Below, piece by piece: positions 11,290 through 20,824 of a DNA stretch of 64,000 bases. The stretch is from Congeria kusceri. Its lineage: Eukaryota > Mollusca > Bivalvia > Myida > Dreissenidae. The translations under genes were made by a program, and so were the position numbers. A model generated the notes under the pieces. It worked only from the letters and a program-made list of their open reading frames with translations, ran no database searches and was not told where the DNA came from. Positions within the stretch are counted from its first letter, which is position 1, and each line of letters starts with the position of its first letter. The DNA lies in assembly GCA_027627225.1 (NCBI GenBank), contig CM051033.1:48489016-48553015 (forward strand), in the 5' to 3' direction.

Positions 11290-11930
11290 CAAAAGCTTTT
11301 TGTGGTCAGACATGTTCATGCCTGCAAAGTAGCAGAATTTCCAAAATGACTCTTATATACTTTTTTATCACAATTTCCACCCAAAATGTTTTGTAGGATT
11401 TGTACTTCAACTTTCTTTCATATATTACTACTCATTAGAATATCTAATTTCTAAACCAAGGCAGTGTTTTAGTTGTGTTTGCTTGATTACACATATAACT
11501 ATCAATATGAATTGTGTATATGAAGTGATCATGATTGTGGTCAGACATTTTCATGCCTGCAAATTAGCAGAATTTCCAAAATGACCCTTATATACTTTTT
11601 TATCAGCATTCTCAACCCAACATTGTTTTCTCGAGTTGACTTCAAAATTCTCAAATGTATATACTATAGGTAATGATCAGAAAACTTGACCCGAAACAGG
11701 CTAACGATGGTGTTTATTTGCAAAAACATACAGTTAGGTTAAAATGAATACATGATTGTAGTGGCCAGACATTGTCATGCTAGCAAAAAGGCAGAATTTC
11801 CATGTTGTTACGTATATAAATTTTTCTCTCATTTTCTGCCACTAACTGTAAATGCAGAATTGATTTCGAAATTGTCAATAATGTCTACTATGGTTCATTT
11901 GTGAAAATAAACTGAACCTAGAAAAGTGCT
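11290..11930. repeat. Three diverged ~225-bp tandem units
   Basis: The block GTGGTCAGACAT(G/T)TTCATGC, then GCAGAATTTCCA, then (T)TATATACTTTTTTATCA, recurs near 11,303, 11,538 and 11,759 (spacing 235 and 221 bp). It is unlike the 4.15-8.0 kb array. Confidence 0.6.
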
Positions 11931-12266
11931 GACAAATGTGTGCACCACTACACGCTTTCATCGTTGCAGTTAGTACATGTTTGCATGCATGTGTTATGCT
12001 ATGGTCCTACAGAAGCACAAAATCGAAATGTACCGTTCATACATATTTATTGTTATAGTAGAATGCACTTCATTGATTCAACAACAATCTGGGACCTTTT
12101 CCCACCATTCGCAAAAACTGACAATTAGGCGAGTGTTTGTGATGCTCTAGCCAAGCATCATCGGTTGATTTCCAGTGGTATAACACAACACCGCAGCGTC
12201 AGTTTCATCCATAGATTGTTTTGTATGTTACAAGTGTAATGTCATAACGTATATATTTTTTTCCCG

Positions 12267-12632
12267 CTAGAAATACTCTTGACCAAACGATACGTGTTTT
12301 GCTGTCTCGGCTTTTGAGCGCAACAAAATGCTATTGACAGCCTGAATTCTTCTGATTTGATTTTGGTCTCTCCAGCAGAAACCGTATTTTGTACTAGTCA
12401 GAATTAGTTCGACATCTACGTAGTTAACTACATCAGTATTTGTCACTTTCCAACATTGATCTCGTTGCGAAAATGTAAACTCGACATCTGGATAGAGTTC
12501 TTTTATGTACTTTTCTACAGCGCTGTTCCACTGTTCAAGGCTTAACTGTAACATGTGGCGAAAAAAGGTAAGATCTTTCAGTTCAACTGCTAGCATTGTT
12601 TTATGCGTGGTGTGTGCTGTGTGAAATTTCAT
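12267..12632 (-). CDS. Unrecognised 121-residue protein of virus-like island
   Basis: A real ATG at 12,632 follows a TATATAG element about 10 bp upstream on the minus strand. The protein is mixed alpha/beta with no signal peptide or membrane segment; the middle (YIKELYPDVEFTFSQRDQCW) looks folded. It is intact. It lies just downstream of the spliced 88-residue gene in the same orientation. Function unknown. Confidence 0.5.
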   Translation of the reverse strand: MKFHTAHTTHKTMLAVELKDLTFFRHMLQLSLEQWNSAVEKYIKELYPDVEFTFSQRDQCWKVTNTDVVNYVDVELILTSTKYGFCWRDQNQIRRIQAVNSILLRSKAETAKHVSFGQEYF

Positions 12633-12686
12633 TCTACTAGCTATATAACTTTTTTTGCTAACATAAAACAGACCACCGCATGCATT

Positions 12687-13059
12687 TCAACATTTGCAAT
12701 TGATAGGCACATTGCGGCACGTCCAACAACGATTTAAACGGTTGATCTGTCTCTGGGTACATTTTCCCATGTTGAAGAAGAAGGGCGCACGCTTAGCCTC
12801 AGCAGCTTCTGCGTGCCAGTCCTCGGTTGGAGTGGCTGTCTTAGTTCTGGCTGTATCTGAAACACAACAAGCGAAATATAGTTATTGCATATAAACATTC
12901 ATGTATGCAACAGTCAATTTGCTACAGTAACATACAATGACACACAAAGCAACACAACTTACTTTGCATTTGCGACAGCTCGATTTCTGCATCCCAGTCC
13001 TCGATCACAGGTACTCTGAAAGTAGTGGCTGGAGTGTTGAGGCTTGCGTTGTATGACAT
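12687..13059 (-). CDS. Spliced 88-residue protein with cysteine-rich tail
   Basis: Exon 1 runs 13,059-12,963 and exon 2 12,856-12,687. The 106-bp intron has a consensus donor (GTAAGTTG) and a pyrimidine-rich acceptor (TGTGTTTCAG). The coding length is a multiple of three and phase is kept, so this gene is intact. Both exons contain a related motif (VIEDWDAEIE and PTEDWHAEAA). The C-terminus, NRCWTCRNVPINCKC, could bind a metal. A TATTTAAGG element lies about 55 bp upstream of the ATG. No family recognised; a small regulatory protein is a guess. Splicing fits a virus transcribed in the nucleus. Confidence 0.6.
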
Positions 13060-13113
13060 GTTGCTCTTGCAGTTGCTAGCTCAATAATGATTTGATTTGG
13101 CACTGACTCGGCT

Positions 13114-13122
13114 CCTTAAATA
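13114..13122 (-). promoter_or_regulatory. TATA-like element TATTTAAGG
   Basis: TATTTAAGG on the minus strand ahead of the spliced 88-residue gene. The same TATTTAAGGA element occurs near 19,430 before another minus-strand island gene, suggesting a shared promoter class. Confidence 0.4.
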
Positions 13123-13143
13123 CTCGATACTGCGTGAGAGACA

Positions 13144-13956
13144 CTAACCCGAGCTGTTGTCATTGGAATGACTAAACACAACTTTCAGCGTTTTACTGGC
13201 AGTATTGTATTCCGCACTTACGACAGTGAACTTAGTTTGTTTTAAGCGCTGTATTTCTTCCTGAAGCGTTGTTGAGTCATCTTGTTGTGAGACTAGATCT
13301 GTTTTCTCACGAATGTTTCTCATGCGAAATGAATCAAGATTTTTGTTCCAAAACTCTGTAACACATTTTGGTACGAGACTTTGACCATATCTTCTAATTA
13401 AACAAGATGCTAGATTTTCCATAGTATGTTTGGAGAATTTCAGTACTCCAGTTGAACCAATAGCGTTATCAAAAAATAACTTGTAGCTGCCATATCTGTA
13501 CTGCATGCAATTGAAAAATTAATATGACACTGATGCACTTCATTGCCGTAAATATCTTCGTGGTTGGTTTGTTCGCATAGCAGAAATCAGCACCGTTGCT
13601 TTGAGAGTTTTGAAACCTCAATCTAACATACTGAATGTACTCAGATTTTGAGCAGTGAATGACTACTTGCTTCAGATCTTGTTGCGTGAAGTCAACAGGC
13701 AAAACAGTTGTTTCGTTCTTAACAATGTAACACGATGACTCGAATCCATAGTTTTGATTGATGTAAGTTGCTAACAGTGCGGGAATTGTTTGGTAAGTGT
13801 GTGTTGTGCATGATCGAATGCAGTTCGCAATCGCTCTTCTTTTCGCTGCAACGAGCCATGTCTGTAACAGAAAATCAACATCACACGTTTATAACATGAG
13901 CTTAATAATAAGCCAAATTGAATAAATAGCCATACCATCAACTGAATTTGTCTCAT
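13144..13956 (-). pseudogene. Unrecognised island protein, one short intron and a second disruption
   Basis: The upstream exon ends at 13,936 with donor GTATGG. A 74-bp intron (13,862-13,935) ends TTTTCTGTTACAG and the downstream exon opens in phase. That frame runs past 13,500, after which coding continues in another frame from 13,506 to a stop at 13,144 (YRYGSYKLFF, then a charged helix EEIQRLKQTK). The second change has no clean splice solution and is probably a frameshift near 13,510-13,545. No start codon is certain; the nearest in-frame ATG is 13,956. Soluble, function unknown. It is divergent from the gene starting at 14,062. Confidence 0.4.
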
Positions 13957-14061
13957 TTGCAATCTGACAACCGAAGCGACAACATGTATCTCAGAACATT
14001 GTGTGAAGAGATCATTTGCGATAAATGAAATTTCAATGCGAATGGTCACCAGAAGAAGTAC

Positions 14062-15293
14062 ATGTTTAGCGCAACGTGTCCTTTCACAGATGCAGAGGGA
14101 CTGCGTTTTTAGCTCTAACGAACAGCCCGTACGACTACTTGAATTACGTGCCAACGCTGGACCATGTGTTTCTCGATGAACCAACACCATCTGCGTTTGA
14201 ACGATATGTCGACTTGATGTTTTCCTCCGATGACCAGACTGACATGTGCTACTTCAAAATATTGAAAAAGCTGATACCAGAACAATTCGCAGCTCTACAC
14301 GAGCGCATTAAGAAGGGCAGATACCTGCAGTCGTCTCCAACCGAGAAGTACAGACTGCCGATATGCATTATACCAGTGTTGGAGTTGCATGGCATCGAGG
14401 ATTTCAGCAAATGCTATATCGTGAAATCCACTAGCCTGTCGTTAGAAAGAACGCAGATACGACTGAAACTCAACAGCTACTTTCAAGCAGTAATGACATT
14501 GCTCGGCTGTTCAGAAAACGATATCATAGAGATTTTGGTGAGAAAAGGAGTGCTACCGTGTACAAACTTTCAGCTGATTAGCACTCGGAAAGAGCTCACC
14601 ATTTGTCTCAAGATTGTGAAAAGCTGTGGTGGAATATACGAAGCGCTGAAACCGAGCATTGAACTGGCAGAGCAGAAGGCCAGCTTTGACGCACTGAGAC
14701 CAAAGTACGGTTATCCACATTCGAACTTGTGCCAAGCGTTAGAGTTTCTTTTCGCAACGCATCCTCTGTACAGACAGCACATAAACAGTCTTTGTGTAAA
14801 AACGGAGCTGATCGACGGTGGAAAAGGAAGACTCGACAATGCTATACCTAATCGCAATCGTAAAATTGTTGAGCATTCTAAAAATCAACCGAGTCTCTCA
14901 AAATATATGCTAGGTCAAACAAAAGAACACCAGTGGACAGAAATACTTGGTTCTGTTGAGAGGGCAGTTTCGGACGTGTTTCCAGAGCAGACAGAGATAC
15001 ACAGTATGCCGACCGATTTGACAGCCGTGAAAGAATAAATTGTGGAAAATGAAAACCCAGAACCGGTGCTCGAAGATCCAATGCCAGTAAGCGACATCCT
15101 ACTAGAGGATCCATGTAAAGTGTATTTCATAACAGAGTCGCAGAAGGATGAACAAGAAGACATACTGTCGCAAGCGGTTCGTACTTGCATTCCCAACATT
15201 TACGTTCCGCCTCACTTTCTGACATTTTGTGTTCAGAAGGAATTGCTGACCAACGGTCTCATTATGTACATACCTGACAATTTTTCGATGTAA
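14062..15293 (+). pseudogene. Large unrecognised island protein (~400 codons) with in-frame stop
   Basis: The main open frame runs to a TAA at 15,036-15,038 and then continues in the same frame to 15,293, so one nonsense change splits it. The longest frame opens only at a GTG (14,076), whereas an ATG at 14,062 opens a short frame that would join after a one-base change in the T run near 14,106. The protein is soluble, leucine-rich and mostly helical, with an acidic proline-rich stretch just after the stop. It has no zinc finger or membrane segment. Its size and position make it a candidate structural or tegument-like protein, but I recognise no family. Confidence 0.5.
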
Positions 15294-15341
15294 CTGGTTT
15301 GTGAAGAATTCATTATATAGGTACGATGTGTGTTTATGTTG

Positions 15342-15349
15342 TATAAATA
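15342..15349 (+). promoter_or_regulatory. TATA box before glycoprotein A
   Basis: TATAAATA ends 12 bp before the ATG at 15,361. The spacing is short, so the leader would be very short or transcription starts inside the gene. Confidence 0.35.
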
Positions 15350-15360
15350 ACTAACCAGCA

Positions 15361-16305
15361 ATGTTGCGTTTCATGTTATTTGCCGTGTTTGTTTCTCTAT
15401 GTAGTTGTAATGACAACTGCTTCAACAAGTCATCAGAAAGCGAACTGGTGATATTTAATGGATCGTTCACAGTTGTTTCGTACGACGAAGCGCTTGGCAA
15501 AATTAAAACAAGCGCATCTATTCCGGAGAAAACGTATGCTAGTCAGTATGATATTCTCATAGCTATCAGAAGAGTAACAACGAGTGCACTGGGCGTGAGT
15601 GACGATCATTTAAGAATTCGCAATTTCAGAAACAAGTTGTGTTTTCAAACCAAAGGCAAACTGTTTCTAAATCTGACTGAAAACATACGTATTAAGCTAA
15701 ACACTAATCAGTATATGCGATTCTTGGTACCCGATGAAACACCAAACCATGTTGTTTATATCGACAAACGCGGTGCAGATGATTTACACAATCATATCAG
15801 CTATAACGTAACTCATAATCCACTAGAAGATATTGACGCCACAACAGTAGCAAATGAAAGTGCTGAAGGTTCAACTAGCAACGAAACAGACATAATCGAA
15901 AAACGCGGTGCAGATGATTTACACAATAATATCAGCGATAACGTAACTCATAATCCACTAGAAGATATTGACGCCACAACAGTAGCAAATGAAAGTGCTG
16001 AAGGTTCAACTAGGAACGAAACAGACATAAAAGACTACAGTCAAATAAATGACACTATGCTCATTAATGCCACTGCAAATGCTACATCCTCAGATGCTAT
16101 CAATAATGGGGATAAAATATCGGTCGTTACTTTCATCGAAGCAGTGTTTAGTATACTAGCATTTTTTTGCGATATTACTAGGTTTGGTGGCGTTTGTGTC
16201 AAAAGTTGTGAAAGAACGACGTGCCGAAAATTAATTTTAAGTCTATATATAAAACGATTTTTCATTCGATGTCATTCTTGTTTGTCTACGCCAAGCATGC
16301 GGTAG
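15361..16305 (+). CDS. Glycoprotein A: signal peptide, glycosylated ectodomain, C-terminal hydrophobic segment
   Basis: It begins with a signal peptide (MLRFMLFAVFVSLCSC). The ectodomain has many N-glycosylation sites (NGSF, NLT, NVT, NES, NET, NDT, NAT) and a 44-residue segment duplicated in tandem around residues 136-223. A hydrophobic stretch (FIEAVFSILAFFCDI) near residue 260 is followed by a basic cysteine-containing tail. It is the counterpart of the broken minus-strand gene at 24,589-25,232 (same signal, first Cys-Phe pair and NGSF). It lies directly before glycoprotein B in the same frame; the TAG at 16,303 ends it. It is probably an envelope or secreted viral protein. No fusion peptide or known family recognised. 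Confidence 0.6.
   Translation: MLRFMLFAVFVSLCSCNDNCFNKSSESELVIFNGSFTVVSYDEALGKIKTSASIPEKTYASQYDILIAIRRVTTSALGVSDDHLRIRNFRNKLCFQTKGKLFLNLTENIRIKLNTNQYMRFLVPDETPNHVVYIDKRGADDLHNHISYNVTHNPLEDIDATTVANESAEGSTSNETDIIEKRGADDLHNNISDNVTHNPLEDIDATTVANESAEGSTRNETDIKDYSQINDTMLINATANATSSDAINNGDKISVVTFIEAVFSILAFFCDITRFGGVCVKSCERTTCRKLILSLYIKRFFIRCHSCLSTPSMR
15766..16029 (+). repeat. 132-bp tandem duplication inside glycoprotein A
   Basis: Two 132-bp copies (44 codons each) with only a few differences, both starting near KRGADDLHN. They keep the reading frame, which points to recent unequal exchange in a coding gene. Confidence 0.85.
16244..16254 (+). promoter_or_regulatory. TATA box before glycoprotein B
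   Basis: TATATATAAAA, 43 bp before the ATG at 16,297 and inside the coding end of glycoprotein A. It argues that B is transcribed from its own promoter. Confidence 0.45.
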
Positions 16306-17133
16306 TTTATCATTGTATGTGTGTGCATAGTTGTCAGCGCTGACACAAAATTTCAAAACGTTCCTTCATACGGTTTACAAAACTGTTACTGTAATAACTG
16401 CGATCCGAGTAAAACGATTGGTAAAATATATGACGGGGTTTGTTACTTTCTCAGTACGGAACCACAGTTCAAGGTCAGTTACGCATATTCAACCCCAGTG
16501 AAGATTGATGAAACTGTCAACAGCACCGACTATAACGAATACGATTTGGTCATTTTTGGAGGTGAAAACGTTCATTTACAAACTATAATCAGTCAAGTAA
16601 GCAAAATGTGCATTCAACAAAAACGCAAAATGGTAACATCGCATAAAACCTGTTTCTTGGTGAAGGAAGATGGTCAATGCTCGCCAGCAGCACCACGCAC
16701 AGAAGATGATTTCAAGAACGCTTTCAACTATCTCATTAGCAGATCGCAGGGTACTACAGACAATGTGATAACTAAAGACTCGCTGTTCAAAATCGGCATT
16801 CTAAACGAAACGCTCGACCTAAACGATTACGCCTTGATGTTTTCACGAGTGTCATGTGATGAGAATACAACTAGCTTGTACATCGACGTGAGTGCAAAAA
16901 CTATATCCTATAAGAGATGTACAACGAAACAAACTATGTATCAAATTCAAGAACCTGATAAACATTTACATTTACCCAATAATGATGAATCTCACATTAA
17001 CAGCGTTTGGATCGTGTTTCCTGCACTTTCATGCGTGATTGTTTCTTTGGTCATTGTTGTACAACTGATGCATGGTTTGCAAAGACTTCATAATCGATGT
17101 TTTGAAAATACTGTGCCAACAAATAACGCATAA
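16297..17133 (+). pseudogene. Glycoprotein B: type I membrane protein, nonsense codon in signal peptide
   Basis: ATG at 16,297 is followed at its third codon by TAG, and then by a hydrophobic signal-like stretch (FIIVCVCIVVSA). The mature part has the cysteine cluster YGLQNCYCNNC and SKTIGK, more cysteines, N-glycosylation sites, a membrane span near the C-terminus (VFPALSCVIVSLVIVVQL) and a short tail. Its paralogue on the minus strand (23,245-24,520) shares YG-QNCYC--C and TIGK. Because A and B share a frame, the TAG could be A's natural stop, with B starting at a non-ATG codon. With its own TATA box I favour a nonsense change in B. Confidence 0.55.
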
Positions 17134-17176
17134 ATGTTGAAAAATATATCCATATAAGCTGATTTCAGTTGGTGTC

Positions 17177-17608
17177 ATGATGTTGGAAATATTAAGTTGT
17201 GAATTTGTGGCTGCGATGGTTGCCAATTATTTGGAAGAGAAGCAGTTTGATGACACCAATGGCACTCTTTGTGATGTAGTTGAATGGGTGGTGTTGCTTG
17301 TGGACAGAACTGTAACTCAGCATGTTCTTACAAAGGATGATTTGGAGAAAGCTTGTTTTGATGTGGACTATTTTGGCAAATTGCTGATGCAGACGTTAAA
17401 CAACGGTTTGAGTTGGAATGCTTTTGTAACTGTTTTTGTTTTGTTGACAGCCGTTGTATCGAAATACATCGTTGAAGGCTTGTATCATTTGGTTGTGGTA
17501 CAAGATGTGTTTCGAAAATACAGATTTACCGACTACGTCGCACAACAGCCTGCTAAGTGGACATCATTTGTTGATTATTGTTTGTTTGCACTGGAACATA
17601 AAGACTAA
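17177..17608 (+). CDS. Bcl-2-like apoptosis regulator
   Basis: Intact, 143 residues, starting ATGATG about 20 bp after TATAAG (17,153). All-helical pattern. Residues 76-93 (NGLSWNAFVTVFVLLTAV) fit the BH1 signature of an N-G-x-x-W followed by a hydrophobic helix. Residues 128-135 (WTSFVDYC) fit BH2. There is no C-terminal membrane anchor. Viral Bcl-2 proteins (adenovirus E1B-19K, herpesvirus, adintovirus) bind BH3 helices and delay host cell death at mitochondria. The gene directly follows glycoprotein B. The call rests on motif order only; a structure prediction would settle it. Confidence 0.5.
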   Translation: MMLEILSCEFVAAMVANYLEEKQFDDTNGTLCDVVEWVVLLVDRTVTQHVLTKDDLEKACFDVDYFGKLLMQTLNNGLSWNAFVTVFVLLTAVVSKYIVEGLYHLVVVQDVFRKYRFTDYVAQQPAKWTSFVDYCLFALEHKD

Positions 17609-17645
17609 CAAATATACACAATGTGTTGAGTTGTTTTATTCAATT

Positions 17646-17861
17646 TCACATTCGCTCTCCAAGTCTAACGATATATTTGATGCCAATTCTGCAAACATCT
17701 TCATAAAAAAGGTCTGTTAGGCCAATCATATCTATAATATCCTTGGGCATAACAGGGCCATTGGTTTTGAGCAGATCATGTTTTTTGTGTATTTCGCCAT
17801 CTCCATCACACATGTATAAATACAGTTTAGTTTTATTGGGTGTATCCAGTACTTGCATCAT
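17646..17861 (-). CDS. Small unrecognised protein, ATGA overlap with upstream gene
   Basis: 71 residues. The start ATG (17,861) overlaps the TGA of the upstream gene as ATGA. It is acidic in the middle with a GDGEIHKKHDLL stretch; no membrane span. It could instead be the C-terminal part of the upstream gene after a frameshift. It is convergent with the Bcl-2-like gene, with about 38 bp between stops. Confidence 0.35.
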   Translation of the reverse strand: MMQVLDTPNKTKLYLYMCDGDGEIHKKHDLLKTNGPVMPKDIIDMIGLTDLFYEDVCRIGIKYIVRLGERM

Positions 17862-18265
17862 GCCTTCATTGCTGTCATCTTGACGAGCCTTACAAACACA
17901 CTCAAATCAATTGTAAATCCAAAACATGATATTTTCAATCTGAACTCAAATTCGGGTTTTGGCTCATTTTCTGGATGAAAGAACTCATAAAGCTCAAATG
18001 TTTCAGATTTGTACTCGCGAAAACGGTTCACTCGAGGCTTTTCTGTGGTTGTTATGCTCATATGTGTCGATATAATTTCCCATAGCCGTTTCGCAGCAGC
18101 TCCTGACTTGTTTTTCCATTGCTTTTTTCGGAAGCGTTCTCCGCATTTCTGTTTGCGTTCAACTGCTGGTTTGAGCATTTTGTCAATTTCGGTGTTAATG
18201 GCTTGTTGCTCAGTCTCTGGGACAAAGAAACAAAAATCGACCCAAAAGCTATTGAAGTACTCCAT
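17858..18265 (-). CDS. Unrecognised 135-residue protein
   Basis: Starts at an ATG (18,265) with a TATATC element about 35 bp upstream. It has a very basic central stretch (KQKCGERFRKKQWKNKSG) followed by a beta-rich region. A nucleic-acid-binding or virion protein is possible. Function unknown. Confidence 0.4.
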   Translation of the reverse strand: MEYFNSFWVDFCFFVPETEQQAINTEIDKMLKPAVERKQKCGERFRKKQWKNKSGAAAKRLWEIISTHMSITTTEKPRVNRFREYKSETFELYEFFHPENEPKPEFEFRLKISCFGFTIDLSVFVRLVKMTAMKA

Positions 18266-18379
18266 GATTTGATATGTGACAACTGACTACGTTAGATATA
18301 GCTATTTGCTTTATGTTACATGTTTCGTTAAACAATATGTATATATTAATCACACATAAAGCGTAGATAGCATTTGCTC

Positions 18380-18643
18380 ATGTTTGCGACTATCGTTCTG
18401 CTCATATTACTGACTCGCTTGATAATTGACGAAAGAAAACCATACAAGATTTGGGACCGTGTACAAAGTAGTGTTGAAGAAGAAGAAGCCATGCTCGTTA
18501 TAACATTCATTTCGGTATTCTATCTGCAACAACTCCACTGGTGGTTGTCGACTAGACAGTTACGCAACGAATGCAATGAAACGATAGAAAAACTCATTGT
18601 GGCGTTTCGAGACGATGAGTTGCTGTTATCGACTACCAAATAA
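18380..18643 (+). CDS. Small membrane protein
   Basis: 88 residues from the ATG at 18,380. An N-terminal membrane span (FATIVLLILLTRLII) precedes a charged segment and a second hydrophobic stretch (MLVITFISVFYL). An AATAAA follows at about 18,690. Intact. Function unknown. Confidence 0.45.
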   Translation: MFATIVLLILLTRLIIDERKPYKIWDRVQSSVEEEEAMLVITFISVFYLQQLHWWLSTRQLRNECNETIEKLIVAFRDDELLLSTTK

Positions 18644-18787
18644 CATTTGATGTTACTCATTGAATTTTGGGTATTTGTGTAAGTGACACAATAAAACAAC
18701 TTTTGTGAAATGTATTGAGCTGTCTGTTGTAACTGAATTGTAGCAAAACAAACACACTAGCTAACTGTTGGTCCAGTTTATTTGAAA

Positions 18788-19388
18788 TCATGACATTAAA
18801 TGTTCTTCTCTGCGCTTTCGACTCAAGCTTCTACTGAACACCTTGGTAAAGCTTCTCTTTCGAAATCTGGCACGTTTCCCATCGTTTTCGATCGGTTCGT
18901 TGTTGGACTGCGGTTGCAGATTTTCCTTTGACTCGTTTTCTCTTCTAATCAGCTCGTTATCATACGCGTTTTTATTGTGAAATGTAAGCAGTTATGGTAT
19001 ACGTTTTAAAAACATCACCACCTCTTCCATGCCTAGGTACCAAGCTAGCGATGGATTGCCAGTCCGAGTAATCTTGCGTGAGACCGTTGCATTGATAGTC
19101 AGACAAGTTCATGGGAATTTCAAACACGTTCATCAATTCTTGAACGCTGTACTTGGTAATCGTGACATGGTTTGTCTTAACATTGGTGAACGTGTTCACG
19201 ATTGCTGCTGGATAAGACCTTTGTTCTTTGCCCACGTAAAATACAACCCTGTCTTTGCTTTGTTTAAGCGATTGAATTAGCTTCGAAGTGATATGTGTGC
19301 CAACATCGTACTTAAGTTTGGTGAACAAGCGATTCATGGCCTCGGTGTCAGTGACACGATTAATATCTTTAACGTTTACTGTTGACAT
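18788..19388 (-). pseudogene. Unrecognised protein with basic C-terminal tail, frameshifted
   Basis: The first frame runs from ATG 19,388 to a stop at 18,972. Coding then appears to continue in another frame to 18,788 with an acidic-polar stretch and an Arg/Lys-rich end (KRARFRKRSFTKVFSRSL) of the kind seen in nucleic-acid-binding or nuclear-localised proteins. A TATTTAAGGA element lies about 45 bp upstream of the ATG. No family recognised. Confidence 0.4.
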
Positions 19389-19448
19389 GGTTTGTGCGAT
19401 TTAAGCGTTTCTACTAAAAGCTATCCTTAAATAAATATTTGTTATGAC

Positions 19449-20146
19449 TTATCTTTCATCGCAACTTGCCAAACGTATCTTGTGATTGCAAAGGCAGTTG
19501 AACATCCACAAGTCGTGTTTCTGTTTCAACCGGGCATCACCCCCTATCGTATTAATCATAACCAGGAGAACGTAAAGGCCTAAAAGCGAGTAAGGACAGA
19601 GCGATGTGTTTCTCGAATGCTCATATGAATCATATATGCACTTGATGTATGCAGAATTATTTACAGTACTTTCGTCAAACAAAGAGAAGAAATTATAAGT
19701 TTTCAGTCTGTTATAACGCACATTGGATCCCCGAACACTGAATCAAAATGACTTGTAATTTTGCTAGGTGTCACATTCCTAAACAACGACATTCGTTCAT
19801 CGTCCTTAAATTCATTTAGGGCCATAGTGACACATGTTTGAATGCCACACCCAAGTTTAGAGTTTACGTCTACTAGCTTGATTTCAAACGTGCGTATTTG
19901 CTGTTCGTATTCTGTTACGTACTGATAAATGCAAAGTGAACATTCTTTATGTTGACGAGAGTACATGGGTGAAAACAACCAAGTGTTTTGTGCTAACTGT
20001 TCGTCTACGTCAAATAAAACCTCCTCGACCTCCATTGATAACGAAACACATGTATTACAGTTTAACAATTTATTACCACCACATATACCAAAAAAACAAC
20101 AACAAAACCACAGTGTAATCATACAATATTGCAACGACGTAGTCAT
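19449..20146 (-). pseudogene. Type I membrane glycoprotein-like gene, frameshifted
   Basis: From ATG 20,146: signal peptide (MITLWFCCCFFGICGG), then a cysteine-containing ectodomain (NCNTC, CSLCIY). The frame stops at 19,703 and a second frame without an ATG continues to 19,449 with a membrane span (LLGLYVLLVMINTIGG) and a basic tail. A single frameshift near 19,710 would give one membrane protein. Its ATG overlaps the TGA of the upstream gene (CAATGAC). Confidence 0.45.
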
Positions 20147-20617
20147 TGTTCATCATCGCTGAGTTCCAATTCACTGAGTATGGTGGTCTCCTTTTTGGCT
20201 TTCTTGACAGCTTTCTTTCCACCAGAGTTGCGTTTTCTATTGGCAGCCAGAACATTCATGATTTGCTCTTCGTCATCGTTGAGCGTATCTGGCATTTCTG
20301 AATCGGAGATATCGATGTGGTGTAATTGCGCTTTTCCTGAACATTGGAAGTGTTTATTCGTTCTATCAATGCGAACATGTCTTTTCTTCACCAGAACTGT
20401 TTTCAAGTATGTCGTTGAGCACATTGATCGGAATTATGTTGAATACGTTAGAGCTCACAGTTTTCACCACATCATCTCTCAGCTTTCTTGCTTTTTTGAT
20501 ACCCTTTATGAGATGCTGTGTTCTCATTTTAAGACTCTTATATTGTGCGTGTTTCGCGTCAATCTGTCTCAGCTTCACAGAAAGGTCTTCCATCTTCATC
20601 GTATCGTTCGGCGACAA
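20143..20617 (-). pseudogene. Coiled-coil protein with lysine-rich nuclear-type tail, two overlapping frames
   Basis: The upstream frame (20,617-20,366, no ATG) is a charged coiled coil (KSLKMRTQHLIKGIKKARKL). A second frame with an ATG at 20,424 runs to 20,143 and ends with acidic patches around a basic cluster (RKRNSGGKKAVKKAKKE). They overlap by 58 bp, so a frameshift within one gene is likely, although an overlapping gene pair is possible. Confidence 0.4.
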
Positions 20618-20824
20618 GAAGACACCAGGCTAATAGAAACAATATCGCACTTCACACCGTATTTCAGTATACTGTTAGAGAATGCGTTCTCGGTTTTGCA
20701 TTTTCCTACCGTAGCTTTAATTCAGCTGCTGTTGGGCCATTGTAGTAAGTGTTTGTGAGTGTGCTTGATATGACTCGCACATGTTATATATATACAAAAA
20801 AACTAATATACTTCTATTTGTTCA

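Larger units (their letters stand above)
10617..12266. other. Gene-free gap inside the virus-like island
   Basis: No convincing coding frame. It holds a tRNA-derived SINE head at 11,196-11,268 and three diverged tandem units at 11,290-11,930. The ORF at 11,940-12,128 has no support. Confidence 0.5.

Noticed and set aside
20129..20758. 209-codon plus-strand frame
   Set aside because: It is antisense to the coiled-coil gene and reads as a low-quality mix of Ser, Cys and Leu; the minus strand has ATG starts and charged, structured protein.
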